Shown here one piece after another: positions 26,875 to 35,764 of a stretch of DNA of 64,000 nucleotides. The notes beneath the pieces were generated by a model, which searched no databases, was not told the origin of the DNA, and saw only the letters and a list, made by a program, of their open reading frames with translations. Every line of letters begins with the position of its first letter. The stretch's first letter is position 1. Source of the DNA: Pseudomonas juntendi (GTDB lineage Bacteria > Pseudomonadota > Gammaproteobacteria > Pseudomonadales > Pseudomonadaceae); the NCBI RefSeq assembly GCF_009932375.1, contig NZ_BLJG01000106.1, positions 1-64,000 on the forward strand. The letters run 5' to 3'. Made by a program: the position numbers and the translations under genes.

Positions 26875-26947
26875 GCCAAGTACACCTCGGTTACAGATAC
26901 GTCTCCTCATGACATTACGTTGACCATCGACGACAAGGATGCCCGCT

Positions 26948-29602
26948 ATGGCACATGATCCTACCCGTTTGCTTCGCCGTCTCAACGCCTACTGCACCCA
27001 GGCACTTACGGCGGCAGCGTTACTGTGTCAGGCACGTGGGCACAGTCATATCAGTATCGAGCACTGGTTGTTGAAGTTGTTCGAGCAAGGAGAAGGTGAT
27101 CTGGTCGTCATTGCCCGCCGGCATGGCTGGGATATGGAAGCCATGTGGCAAGGATTGCTTCAGTACTTCGATACCTTGCCGCGCAGCGTGCTCAGCAAGC
27201 CCCAACTTAGCACCCAAGTACAGCAACTGATCAGTAGTGCCTGGCTTCTGGCGTCGATGGATCGCGACTGTGACCAATTGCGCTCGGTGCATTTACTGGC
27301 CGCCCTGGTTGAAACACCGGACCTGCTCAAGTGCTCGGCGGCTTGGCCTCTATTGAGTCTAGGTGCAACGCAACTGCAACAGGTTGGAGCCTTGCTTGAG
27401 CGGGACTCGGAAGAAAGTCAGCCGGTGCAGAGTGTAGTGTTCAACCCGGCAGTGGGGCGGACGATCAAGCCCACAACCCACTCGGATGACGATGTGGCGC
27501 AGCCCGCGATCCTCGATCAGTACAGCCATGACGTAACCGCCAAGGCCGCGGCAGGGCAGATCGATCCCGTTTTCGGCCGAGACAATGAGATCCGGCAGGT
27601 GATCGATGTGCTGAGCCGTCGGCGCAAGAACAATCCTATTCTGGTCGGTGAGCCCGGTGTCGGGAAAACCGCCCTGGTCGAAGGGCTTGCCTTGCGCATC
27701 GTCAGCGGGGATGTCCCCGACAGCATGAAGCCGGTGAGCATCCGCACGCTGGACCTTGGGCTGCTGCAGGCAGGGGCTGGCGTCAAGGGCGAGTTCGAGC
27801 AGCGGCTCAAGCGCGTGATCGAGGCCGTGCAGCAATCGGAAACACCAATCCTGCTCTTCATTGATGAGGCGCACACCTTGATCGGGGCCGGCAACCAGGC
27901 GGGGGGCGCCGACGCCGCTAACCTGTTGAAGCCGGCCTTGGCCCGGGGCGAGTTGCGCACCATCGCGGCCACCACCTGGAGCGAATACAAACAGTATTTC
28001 GAACGGGATGCTGCGCTGGAGCGGCGCTTCCAGATGATCAAGGTGGACGAGCCGGACGATGCCAACGCCTGCTTGATGTTGCGGGGGCTCAAAGCGCGTT
28101 ATGCCACCCATCACGGCGTGCATGTGCAGGACGCCGCCGTACAGGCGGCGGTCAGCTTGTCCCGACGTTTTCTGACGGGGCGCCGCCTGCCTGACAAAGC
28201 AGTGGACCTGATAGATACCGCCTGCGCCCGCGTTCGCATGAGCCTCGATTGTGAGCCGCCGGCGCTGGTTCAGTTGAAGTCGCAGCAAACAGCCCTGGCT
28301 GCGGAGCGAACTGCGTTGGAACAGGATGCACAGCTTACGGGCAAGGGGGTTGAGCCCCGGCTGGCGAAGATCGATGCCCAGTTGTTCGAACTGGAGAGCC
28401 AGCAAGCCGCTCTGGTGTTGCAGTACCAACAGGAGCTTGAACTCACGCGCCAGTTGCTCGATGCCCGCCAGGCCGAACAGGTCGACACAACGGCCTGCGC
28501 GCAGTTGCAACAAGCGCTGAGCTACGTACAGGGGAGCCGGCCGCTTCTGTCGCTCGACGTGTGTGGCCGCAGCGTGGCCGAGGTAATTGCCGACTGGACA
28601 GGCGTTCCCCTTGGCAGCTTGCTCAAGGACGAACACGCCAGCTTGTTGAATTTGGAAGCACAGCTCGCCGAACGCGTGGTCGGCCAAGACCCGGCTCTGC
28701 TTGCACTGGCTCAGCGGCTGCGCGCCGCCCGAACCGGGTTGACGAACGACAATGCGCCGATGGGCGTGTTCCTGCTCGTCGGCACCAGTGGGATCGGCAA
28801 AACGGAAACTGCGCATGCCTTGGCTAGCAGCCTGTTCGGCGGAGAAAAGTCGCTCATCACCCTGAACATGTCCGAATACCAGGAGGCGCACACCGTCAGC
28901 CAACTGAAAGGGTCACCGCCTGGTTATGTGGGTTACGGCCAGGGCGGCGTACTCACCGAAGCTGTTCGCCAGCGCCCCTACAGCGTGGTCTTGCTGGACG
29001 AGGTCGAGAAAGCCCACCGTGATGTACTCAACCTGTTTTACCAAGTGTTCGATCGCGGCTTCATGCGCGATGGCGAAGGCCGGGAGATCGATTTCCGCAA
29101 CACGGTCATTCTGATGACCTCCAACCTCGGCAGCGACCTGCTGCACAGTTGCATCGAGCAGCACCCAGCCACTGAAGATGCAGCCCTGCATGAGCTGTTG
29201 CGCCCAGTGCTACGTGAGCACTTCCAGCCGGCTCTGCTGGCACGCTTCCAGACATTGATCTTCCGCCCACTGGGGCCCGATGCACTCAAACGCATTGTCG
29301 CGATCAAGCTGGGCCAGGTTGCCAGGCGTTTGCAGCGTCATTACGGCCTGCAGTGTCAAGTGGAGGACACGCTTTACCAAGCCCTGGTCGCCGCCTGCCT
29401 GCTGCCTGATACCGGTGCCCGCAATATCGAGAGCTTGCTGAACCAACAGATTCTGCCGGTACTCAGCCAACAGCTACTGCAGCGCCAGGCCCTTGGCCAG
29501 CCAACTCAAACAGTGACGCTTGGGTACTGCGAGCACAGCGGCATCAATTTGAGCTTTACCGATGAACGCGAAGCAGCGCTGCTGGCTGGCAAGAGGGGTT
29601 GA
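26948..29602 (+). CDS. tssH: T6SS ATPase TssH (ClpV)
   Basis: An 884-residue AAA+ unfoldase that recycles contracted sheaths. It has the ClpV N-domain (about 1-150), D1 with Walker A GEPGVGKTALVEG (about 236-248) and EAHTLIGAG, a middle coiled-coil region (about 430-530), and D2 with Walker A VGTSGIGKTETAHA. The length is typical for ClpV and the order of domains rules out plain ClpB roles in this context. ATG 26948 is preferred over ATG 26939 because AAGGA (26934-26938) has correct spacing only to the later codon. Confidence 0.95.
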   Translation: MAHDPTRLLRRLNAYCTQALTAAALLCQARGHSHISIEHWLLKLFEQGEGDLVVIARRHGWDMEAMWQGLLQYFDTLPRSVLSKPQLSTQVQQLISSAWLLASMDRDCDQLRSVHLLAALVETPDLLKCSAAWPLLSLGATQLQQVGALLERDSEESQPVQSVVFNPAVGRTIKPTTHSDDDVAQPAILDQYSHDVTAKAAAGQIDPVFGRDNEIRQVIDVLSRRRKNNPILVGEPGVGKTALVEGLALRIVSGDVPDSMKPVSIRTLDLGLLQAGAGVKGEFEQRLKRVIEAVQQSETPILLFIDEAHTLIGAGNQAGGADAANLLKPALARGELRTIAATTWSEYKQYFERDAALERRFQMIKVDEPDDANACLMLRGLKARYATHHGVHVQDAAVQAAVSLSRRFLTGRRLPDKAVDLIDTACARVRMSLDCEPPALVQLKSQQTALAAERTALEQDAQLTGKGVEPRLAKIDAQLFELESQQAALVLQYQQELELTRQLLDARQAEQVDTTACAQLQQALSYVQGSRPLLSLDVCGRSVAEVIADWTGVPLGSLLKDEHASLLNLEAQLAERVVGQDPALLALAQRLRAARTGLTNDNAPMGVFLLVGTSGIGKTETAHALASSLFGGEKSLITLNMSEYQEAHTVSQLKGSPPGYVGYGQGGVLTEAVRQRPYSVVLLDEVEKAHRDVLNLFYQVFDRGFMRDGEGREIDFRNTVILMTSNLGSDLLHSCIEQHPATEDAALHELLRPVLREHFQPALLARFQTLIFRPLGPDALKRIVAIKLGQVARRLQRHYGLQCQVEDTLYQALVAACLLPDTGARNIESLLNQQILPVLSQQLLQRQALGQPTQTVTLGYCEHSGINLSFTDEREAALLAGKRG

Positions 29603-29604
29603 TC

Positions 29605-32091
29605 ATGGCGAAGTCATTACGAGGTTCCGCCCATAACCACTACACCCTTGCAGTCGATGAACTGGATGCGGTCGAGCTCGATGTACTGTCGTTCAAAGGG
29701 GAGGAGTGGCTGAGCCAACCGTTCAAGTACACGGTGGCGTTTACCTCTTCCACGCAGGACATTGATGCCGCCAAGGTTCTCGGGAAGGACGCCAGTTTTC
29801 AGATGGGGTCGTCGTCCGTCGGGGCCGCGTCCCGCACGTTGCATGGTGTGATCACGGGGTTCAAGCACCTCTCCAGCTCAAGGGATGAAGCCCGTTATGA
29901 GGTAACCCTGCAGGCTCGCCTGGCGCTGCTTAGCCGTGGCAAGCAATACCGGATCTATCAGCATCAGTCAGTGCCGGAAATCGTCGAAAACATCCTGCGC
30001 AGCCGCCACCAGTTCGAGGGGCAGCACTTTCTGTTCGACCTGGTACGCGAATACCCCAAGCGCGAACAGGTCATGCAATACGGTGAAAGTGACCTTGCCT
30101 TCATCAGTCGCCTGTTGGCAGAGGTCGGCATCTGGTACCGCTTCACCCACAACGACAAGCTGTTTATCGACGTTGTCGAGTTTCACGATCACCAGCAGCA
30201 TTACCAGTTCGACGTTAGCCTGCCGCTGCGTCCACTGTCTGGCCTGGCCAGCAACGGACAGGATGGCGCCTGGGCGCTGCAGGTCAGCCATGAGGTGGTG
30301 GAGCAGCACATCAACGTGCGCGCCTATTACCACCGCGACGCTGCGGCCTTTCTGGAGGGGGACGTGGATCACAGTCGGGGGGCGACGACGACCTATGGCG
30401 AGGGCTACCACTACGGCGAACCCTACACCGCGCTGGGTGACGCAATCGCCCAGGATGAGGACCTGGAAAGCGAAAGTGGCTACTTCTACGCGCGCCTGAA
30501 TCATGAACGCTTCCTCAATGGGCAAACCCGCTGCAACGGCGTAAGCAGCAGCGTGACACTCGCCCCAGGGCAAGTGGTCACCATCACTGATGGAGCACCA
30601 CAGGTCTTCGAGCCTGGGGTCGTCATGACGCATTTGACCGTCGAGGCCGCTCGGGACCGTAGTCTGGAAGTCACCTTCGAAGCGATACCTTACTCGGAGT
30701 CGATCTGCTTTCGGCCACCACTGCCGAGCAAGCCGCAGATTGCGGGCACAGTACCGGCGCGGGTTACCAGCACCCAGCAGAACGACCCCTATGGCCATAT
30801 CGACCTGGAGGGCCGCTACCGGGTGAACTTCCTGTTCGACCGGGACAGTTGGAAAGCCGGAAAGGAGAGTGTCTGGCTCCGATTGGCTCGACCTTACGCC
30901 GGCGATACCCACGGCCTGCACCTGCCGTTGATCTGCGGTACGGAAGTGGCTGTGGCGTTTGAGCAAGGCGACCCGGACCGGCCCTATATCGCGCATGCCC
31001 TGCACGATAGCCAGCACCCTGACCATGTCACGCTGCGCAACTACAAGCGCAACGTGCTGCGTACACCTGCGAACAACAAGTTGCGCATGGACGATACGCG
31101 TGGCCAGGAGCACATCAAGCTCAGTACTGAACACAGTGGGAAGAGCCAGCTGAATCTCGGGCATCTGGTCGATGCCGATCGCCGGCCTCGCGGGGAGGGC
31201 GCGGAACTGCGCTCCGATGGGCATGCAGCTATCCGTGGCGGCAGTGGCATCTTCATCAGTGCTGATGCTCAGCCTCAAGCCCAAGGGACAATGCTGGAGA
31301 TGGGAGCAGCGTTGGCTCAGCTCAATAACGCCCTGGCATTGGTGAACGCACTGGCGCAAAGCGCAGCTGTGTCGGGAGCATTACCAGCTGATAATCAGGC
31401 CCAACAGAGCCTGCGGGAGGCATTGGCGCGGCTCAAAGATGCGGGACTCCTTGCCTCGGCACCTGCCGGGATAGCTATGGTTACACCTGCAAACATCCAA
31501 CTATCGGCAGAAAACTCTATTACAGCTACGGCTGGTGATAGTGCTGACTTCAGCCTATTCAAACGTTTCAGCGTGGCCGCAGGTGAGGCAATCAGTCTGT
31601 TCGCCCAAAAGTTAGGGCTCAGATTAATTGCGGCTCGCGGCCCTGTGGATATTCAGGCACAAAGCGATGCGATGACGTTACAAGCAGACAAGGAACTTGC
31701 TTTAAATAGCATTAATGGCGAGATCGTTCTCAATGCCCAACACGGCATCACCCTAGTTAGCAGAGGTGCCTATATCAAGATAAAAGACGGATCTGTTGAG
31801 ATCGGTGCCCCGGGTGAACTGCATATCAAGAATGACAATATCGCTTGGGGAGGCACTGCCTCATTGGAGAAGGCCCTGGCACCGATGATTCTGGAAGACC
31901 CTGTTTACAGCAATCCCATGCAAGGTGGCTTTCAAGTTAGAGATAAAGTCAGTGATAAGCCAAAACCTTACGTACGGTATCGAATTGAAGCTGCCGATGG
32001 CAGCGTGCTGAGAGGCATGACAGATGGGAATGGTTATACACAATCCCACTATGGAGTTGATCTTCAAAGCATAAAGTTATTCTTTGAGTAA
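29605..32091 (+). CDS. vgrG: T6SS spike protein VgrG (TssI) with C-terminal extension
   Basis: An 828-residue VgrG, the trimeric spike at the tip of the Hcp tube. The gp27/gp5-like core covers about residues 1-500 (YPKREQVMQYGESDLAFISRL cut by the family pattern; NDPYGHIDLEGRYRVNF), then a DUF2345 beta-helix (about 505-750). The last 65 or so residues (PYVRYRIEAADGS ... DGNGYTQ) look like a transthyretin-like adaptor that in other VgrGs binds effectors. The DNA turns AT-rich from about 31,480, as in the genes that follow. ATG 29605 overlaps closely with the tssH stop. Confidence 0.95.
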   Translation: MAKSLRGSAHNHYTLAVDELDAVELDVLSFKGEEWLSQPFKYTVAFTSSTQDIDAAKVLGKDASFQMGSSSVGAASRTLHGVITGFKHLSSSRDEARYEVTLQARLALLSRGKQYRIYQHQSVPEIVENILRSRHQFEGQHFLFDLVREYPKREQVMQYGESDLAFISRLLAEVGIWYRFTHNDKLFIDVVEFHDHQQHYQFDVSLPLRPLSGLASNGQDGAWALQVSHEVVEQHINVRAYYHRDAAAFLEGDVDHSRGATTTYGEGYHYGEPYTALGDAIAQDEDLESESGYFYARLNHERFLNGQTRCNGVSSSVTLAPGQVVTITDGAPQVFEPGVVMTHLTVEAARDRSLEVTFEAIPYSESICFRPPLPSKPQIAGTVPARVTSTQQNDPYGHIDLEGRYRVNFLFDRDSWKAGKESVWLRLARPYAGDTHGLHLPLICGTEVAVAFEQGDPDRPYIAHALHDSQHPDHVTLRNYKRNVLRTPANNKLRMDDTRGQEHIKLSTEHSGKSQLNLGHLVDADRRPRGEGAELRSDGHAAIRGGSGIFISADAQPQAQGTMLEMGAALAQLNNALALVNALAQSAAVSGALPADNQAQQSLREALARLKDAGLLASAPAGIAMVTPANIQLSAENSITATAGDSADFSLFKRFSVAAGEAISLFAQKLGLRLIAARGPVDIQAQSDAMTLQADKELALNSINGEIVLNAQHGITLVSRGAYIKIKDGSVEIGAPGELHIKNDNIAWGGTASLEKALAPMILEDPVYSNPMQGGFQVRDKVSDKPKPYVRYRIEAADGSVLRGMTDGNGYTQSHYGVDLQSIKLFFE

Positions 32092-32108
32092 CTTCGGAGT
32101 GATAGGAA

Positions 32109-34376
32109 ATGAGCGGTGCGGATATCTCAGTAGCAGAAAACAGGATTGGCAAAAGTAAAACCGTTGTAGTGGCCCATCATCAATCGGTACAGTGTTATTT
32201 TTGCCCGGAAACCGAAGAGTTGGTTTTTATTGCTGACAGTGAGGCTGCAGAGTTTGAGGCGCATTGGAAGGAAATGCAGCAGTGCGTAAATGATTTTCAT
32301 CAGGAAAAAATTAAGTACTCCGTTGCAATTGAAAAATATGGAATTGCTGCAGAAACCACAGCAGCGCCTGAGGCATCATTTCATGACGCTGTAGTGCGAG
32401 CTGAGAAAAATTTGGAGTTGAGGCGAGAAAAGTTAAAAGAAAAAATTGGTGAGTTTTCTACCCAAGACATGAAATATGATGATGTTGTGGAGCTTGTTCC
32501 TGTTAGTGGTCAGTCTGCTAAAAGAAAAGCTGGTGAGAAACGAGCGCCTGTAGTTTATGTAAAAAAAGGTTACTACAGTAAAGGCAAGGATGGCAGAAAA
32601 CTCCATACTGTGTCGTTGAAAAGTAGTGACAAAAAAGGCGGCGCTGAAAGTATCTTTGAGCGGCGCAGTGATGGAAAAATTCGACGCATAGACGACAAGA
32701 AGCTTAAGAGGCAACTTGCCGGATTGAATTGGCCAAAAATAAAAACTGATCTGAAGGATGTTGTTAAATGGGCAGGCCTTGGTTTTGATCCTGAGGCGCT
32801 GAGTATGGATTGTACACTTTTTGACTGGGCGGATAGCTGGAATGCTGCCGCACAAGGTGAGGCAACGTGGGGGGATCATATTGATTTTGAGGGCGGAGCA
32901 CAGTTTATGCGCTTTGTTTCCAATTTCGGCGCAAATGTTGAAATTGATCCACGTAAGCAACAATTCTCCATCAAAGGAGAGGCTGGCGGCAGCTTAACTG
33001 CGGCTGCCGGCATAGCCTCCTTTTCAATTTACGCCCCGGATCGCATCGGATGGGCGCTCACAGTTAATCCCCCTGATGAGAACGAGGTCCCGTTTGATTT
33101 AGGGATGATGCGCGTATGTTTGAACGTTCGCTTGGCCGCATTTATTGGAGCGACGCTTCAGGTGGAGGCTCTATTCCAGGTGGTCAGGAGTGGTGACCAG
33201 CAAACCGTCATGGGCCAACCTGGTCGTTTGAGACCTTTCAGTGAAAGGAAAAGCAAAGCTTACGATTTTCATAAGCAGATGAGCAGTGAAGAAGAAGGGG
33301 TAAAACTTTCGGCAGAAGCTTTTGCGGGTGCGAGGGCGGAAGGAACACTGACGGGATCACTGCAATGGTTAAAGCCGACAGCGGCAGGGGAAAAAAATGG
33401 CGGCATACTGGAGACTACTGGAGAGTACGTCGATTTTTGTAAAATAGGACCCAGTATTGCAGGGTTGGCGGGGGTGGGTGCCGGCTTAAGTTTTCATTGT
33501 ACTTTTATTAATGGGAAGTTTTGTTTTCATTTTGCAGCCTCTCTATGCAAAGGGCTGGGTGCTAAAGGTGGCTTTGTTTGTGAAGTGAATGGCAATACCT
33601 TTCTAGAGTTTGGTGCTTGGTTGATTTATCAACTGAATCAAAGGAATTATGGTTTTTTTAGAGTCATGGATGTTGATGCATTTAGTGTGTATACGAAGTA
33701 TTGTGTTATGCAAATGGAGCTCGTTGAAGCTGATGTGTATGAGCATTACTCATTCGCAAAAAAATCGATTGAAAAAATTGTAAATGATTTCAAAAAACAG
33801 GTTGATGAATTGACTGATGAGACGAAGAGGAGTGTTGATGCTTCGAGACGACGGAATCAGTTAGCTAAAAATGTTATCACCCGACAGTTGGATCTGTTGC
33901 GCCACACACCTGAGGCTAAGGGTATATTGCTTTACCTTCTGACGCGTCATGGTAAGTGGGATAATATAGATCCAGGAAATATAGAGTTTCTGGATCGCTA
34001 CGGCGAACGAAAAGAGGCGGTGCTCTGTGTACTTAGAAGTATTCAAAGCAAGCCGGAGTGGCGTAAAGTATTGTCTCGTGTCAATGCGGAAGGGAATGGC
34101 CCATCAGAAGGAGATGTTGAGCTGGACGCCGTCGAGCGGCATGAACGAAGCTTGATAGACTTTCTTAAGTTAGGGAAGGATCGAGATAGAGAATTCTATG
34201 AAATAAAATATGAGCGAAGCGAATTGGCCAAAATTTATGATCGGTTGAAGGAGTTTAGTTCTTCTGGTTATGCGCTCGCTATGAATGATACGGTCTATTA
34301 TAAGCTAAACGTTGGTCGTAATCCGAATTACCCGCGACGCTGCAAGTTTGGTCCTTGTGGTGCGGATATTGTCTGA
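32109..34376 (+). CDS. candidate T6SS effector, unrecognised family, 755 aa
   Basis: I do not recognise a known toxin domain. The N-terminal part (about 1-70) is Cys-containing (CYFC); 70-210 is charged and helical; 230-380 is a beta-rich stretch with many Gly and Ala; about 435-510 is hydrophobic and Gly-rich with several Cys and could insert into membranes; 540-740 is charged and helical, and the end is Cys-containing (RRCKFGPC). No signal peptide. It starts 17 bases after vgrG, whose tail is of the same AT-rich composition, and is followed by a lipoprotein gene in the usual immunity position. By context a VgrG-borne effector; a membrane-acting mode is only a guess. The GC content is clearly below that of the core T6SS genes. 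Confidence 0.65.
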   Translation: MSGADISVAENRIGKSKTVVVAHHQSVQCYFCPETEELVFIADSEAAEFEAHWKEMQQCVNDFHQEKIKYSVAIEKYGIAAETTAAPEASFHDAVVRAEKNLELRREKLKEKIGEFSTQDMKYDDVVELVPVSGQSAKRKAGEKRAPVVYVKKGYYSKGKDGRKLHTVSLKSSDKKGGAESIFERRSDGKIRRIDDKKLKRQLAGLNWPKIKTDLKDVVKWAGLGFDPEALSMDCTLFDWADSWNAAAQGEATWGDHIDFEGGAQFMRFVSNFGANVEIDPRKQQFSIKGEAGGSLTAAAGIASFSIYAPDRIGWALTVNPPDENEVPFDLGMMRVCLNVRLAAFIGATLQVEALFQVVRSGDQQTVMGQPGRLRPFSERKSKAYDFHKQMSSEEEGVKLSAEAFAGARAEGTLTGSLQWLKPTAAGEKNGGILETTGEYVDFCKIGPSIAGLAGVGAGLSFHCTFINGKFCFHFAASLCKGLGAKGGFVCEVNGNTFLEFGAWLIYQLNQRNYGFFRVMDVDAFSVYTKYCVMQMELVEADVYEHYSFAKKSIEKIVNDFKKQVDELTDETKRSVDASRRRNQLAKNVITRQLDLLRHTPEAKGILLYLLTRHGKWDNIDPGNIEFLDRYGERKEAVLCVLRSIQSKPEWRKVLSRVNAEGNGPSEGDVELDAVERHERSLIDFLKLGKDRDREFYEIKYERSELAKIYDRLKEFSSSGYALAMNDTVYYKLNVGRNPNYPRRCKFGPCGADIV

Positions 34377-34400
34377 GTAAGTCCGATTGGAGTGGTCGTG

Positions 34401-35414
34401 ATGATTTTTAAGGTGTCTGTGTTTTTATTCGTTTTTTTGAGTTTGTCAGGCTGTGACCAGTTGGCGAGTGAAGTAGATAATAAGGAGCTCGGGATAACGC
34501 CGATAGAGATGAAACATTTTATCGAAGAAGTAAAAAGGGGCTTGGTATTTGTTGAGGGTGGTGAATATTTGATGGGGGATTATGGCTTAGAGTACGGGCC
34601 GGAGCTAATGTCTTATGATAGTGATGGAGACAGTCGGCCGGTACATAAGGTCAAGTTGAGCACCTTTTCTATTGCAAAATTTAAGATCTCAAATAAAGAG
34701 TTTGAGATGTATCTTAAAAGCAATGGTCTTAAGTTGCGTTCTTTTGAGGTGGGGGGGATACAGAAAAAGTGGAAGAACGTTCATTCTTTACCTAATTTGC
34801 CAGCGCATATGGACTGGTATGAAGCCGACCGCTATTGCAATTGGCTGGCTAAAGTGTCCAATCTTCCTTTCTCATTACCCACGGAGGCCCAGTGGGAGTA
34901 CGCGGCACGCAGCCGCGGGCAGTTTTTGATGGTAGCCACTGATGACGGTACTTATAAGCAGACCAATGATGGTTTTACTGAATATGGGGGAGGACCAAAA
35001 GGAATTAACATTTCTACTTATCGAGATCGTGAGGATTTTGCTAGACAAATGGGGTGGAGCACGGAGGGGCTTACGCCCTTGCCGGTGGACAGGTTTCCCC
35101 CCAATCCGTTGGGCCTTTATGCCATGTCGGATAATGGGCTGGAGTGGGTTAAGGATTGGTATGACGAAAATTATTATCAGTACTCCCCTGAAATTGACCC
35201 CCAGGGGCCGGAAACACCAGTGACCAAGGACTACTATGGCCGGGATACAAAAGTTACACGTGGTCAGGCATATGCCAATCCAAGCTGGGGAGGAGGAGTG
35301 AATGTGCACAGAACCCCTGAGAATCCGCATGGTTATGCATCCGAAGATAAAATGATTGTGTTGGGCGATAAAACGGCTCGGTGTGTTGTTAATAGTCACA
35401 ATCGGATTGAGTAG
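34401..35414 (+). CDS. SUMF1/FGE-fold lipoprotein, probable immunity protein
   Basis: A 337-residue lipoprotein: signal with lipobox LSLSGC (Cys about 18). Then an FGE-sulfatase/SUMF1 fold: VEGGEYLMGD, a long VHKVKLSTFSIAKFKISNKEF stretch, DWYEADRYCNWLAK and LPTEAQWEYAARS, and NPLGLYAMSDNGLEWVKDW. The C-terminal Cys pair used by formylglycine-generating enzymes is absent: the region after WGGGVNVHR has no Cys except in ARCVV near the end. It may thus be a binding protein. Its place right after the candidate effector and its periplasmic location fit an immunity role. ATG 34401 follows GGAG (34389-34392); an upstream GTG at 34392 is a poorer start. Confidence 0.75.
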   Translation: MIFKVSVFLFVFLSLSGCDQLASEVDNKELGITPIEMKHFIEEVKRGLVFVEGGEYLMGDYGLEYGPELMSYDSDGDSRPVHKVKLSTFSIAKFKISNKEFEMYLKSNGLKLRSFEVGGIQKKWKNVHSLPNLPAHMDWYEADRYCNWLAKVSNLPFSLPTEAQWEYAARSRGQFLMVATDDGTYKQTNDGFTEYGGGPKGINISTYRDREDFARQMGWSTEGLTPLPVDRFPPNPLGLYAMSDNGLEWVKDWYDENYYQYSPEIDPQGPETPVTKDYYGRDTKVTRGQAYANPSWGGGVNVHRTPENPHGYASEDKMIVLGDKTARCVVNSHNRIE

Positions 35415-35499
35415 CGGCGAGCTTTCTATTTCAGGGGGAGCATTTAAATATAGGCTGCCTGAAAGGCGGTAATGATTTTATTATTAGGTGCTTAATGAT

Positions 35500-35763
35500 A
35501 TGCGCGGAGTTATTCGTGTTGGCGACAAACTGTCTTCGGGAGGCAAGGTGCTTGCCGGTACCCGTGGATTGAAATTCATGCAGCTTGATGTCGCTTGCGT
35601 AGGTGATGCTGTTTTTTGTCCAATACCTGGGCACGGCGTGAATGAAATAGCAGAGGGGGATACAGGTTCGAAAGTTGAAGGTCGGCCCATTGCTTTAGAC
35701 GGTCATTGCTGTTCCTGTGGTTGTGATTTAATCACGTCGCTTCCTCAAGCAGGTAGGCTGTGA
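35500..35763 (+). CDS. T6SS PAAR-domain spike-tip protein
   Basis: An 87-residue stand-alone PAAR protein that sharpens the VgrG tip. It has the typical start RGVIRVGDKLSSGGKVLAG, the middle FCPIPGHGVNEIAEGD, and the end HCCSCGCDLITSLPQAG with metal-binding Cys and His residues. No toxin extension is present. The start is taken at ATG 35500, as in family members; GTG 35488 in the same frame is possible. The next gene begins 1 base after its stop. Confidence 0.92.
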   Translation: MRGVIRVGDKLSSGGKVLAGTRGLKFMQLDVACVGDAVFCPIPGHGVNEIAEGDTGSKVEGRPIALDGHCCSCGCDLITSLPQAGRL

Positions 35764-35764
35764 G

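Noticed and set aside
27359-31359. Minus-strand frames of 463-514 codons opposite tssH and vgrG
   Set aside because: Shadows of well-supported T6SS genes; compositional bias explains them.
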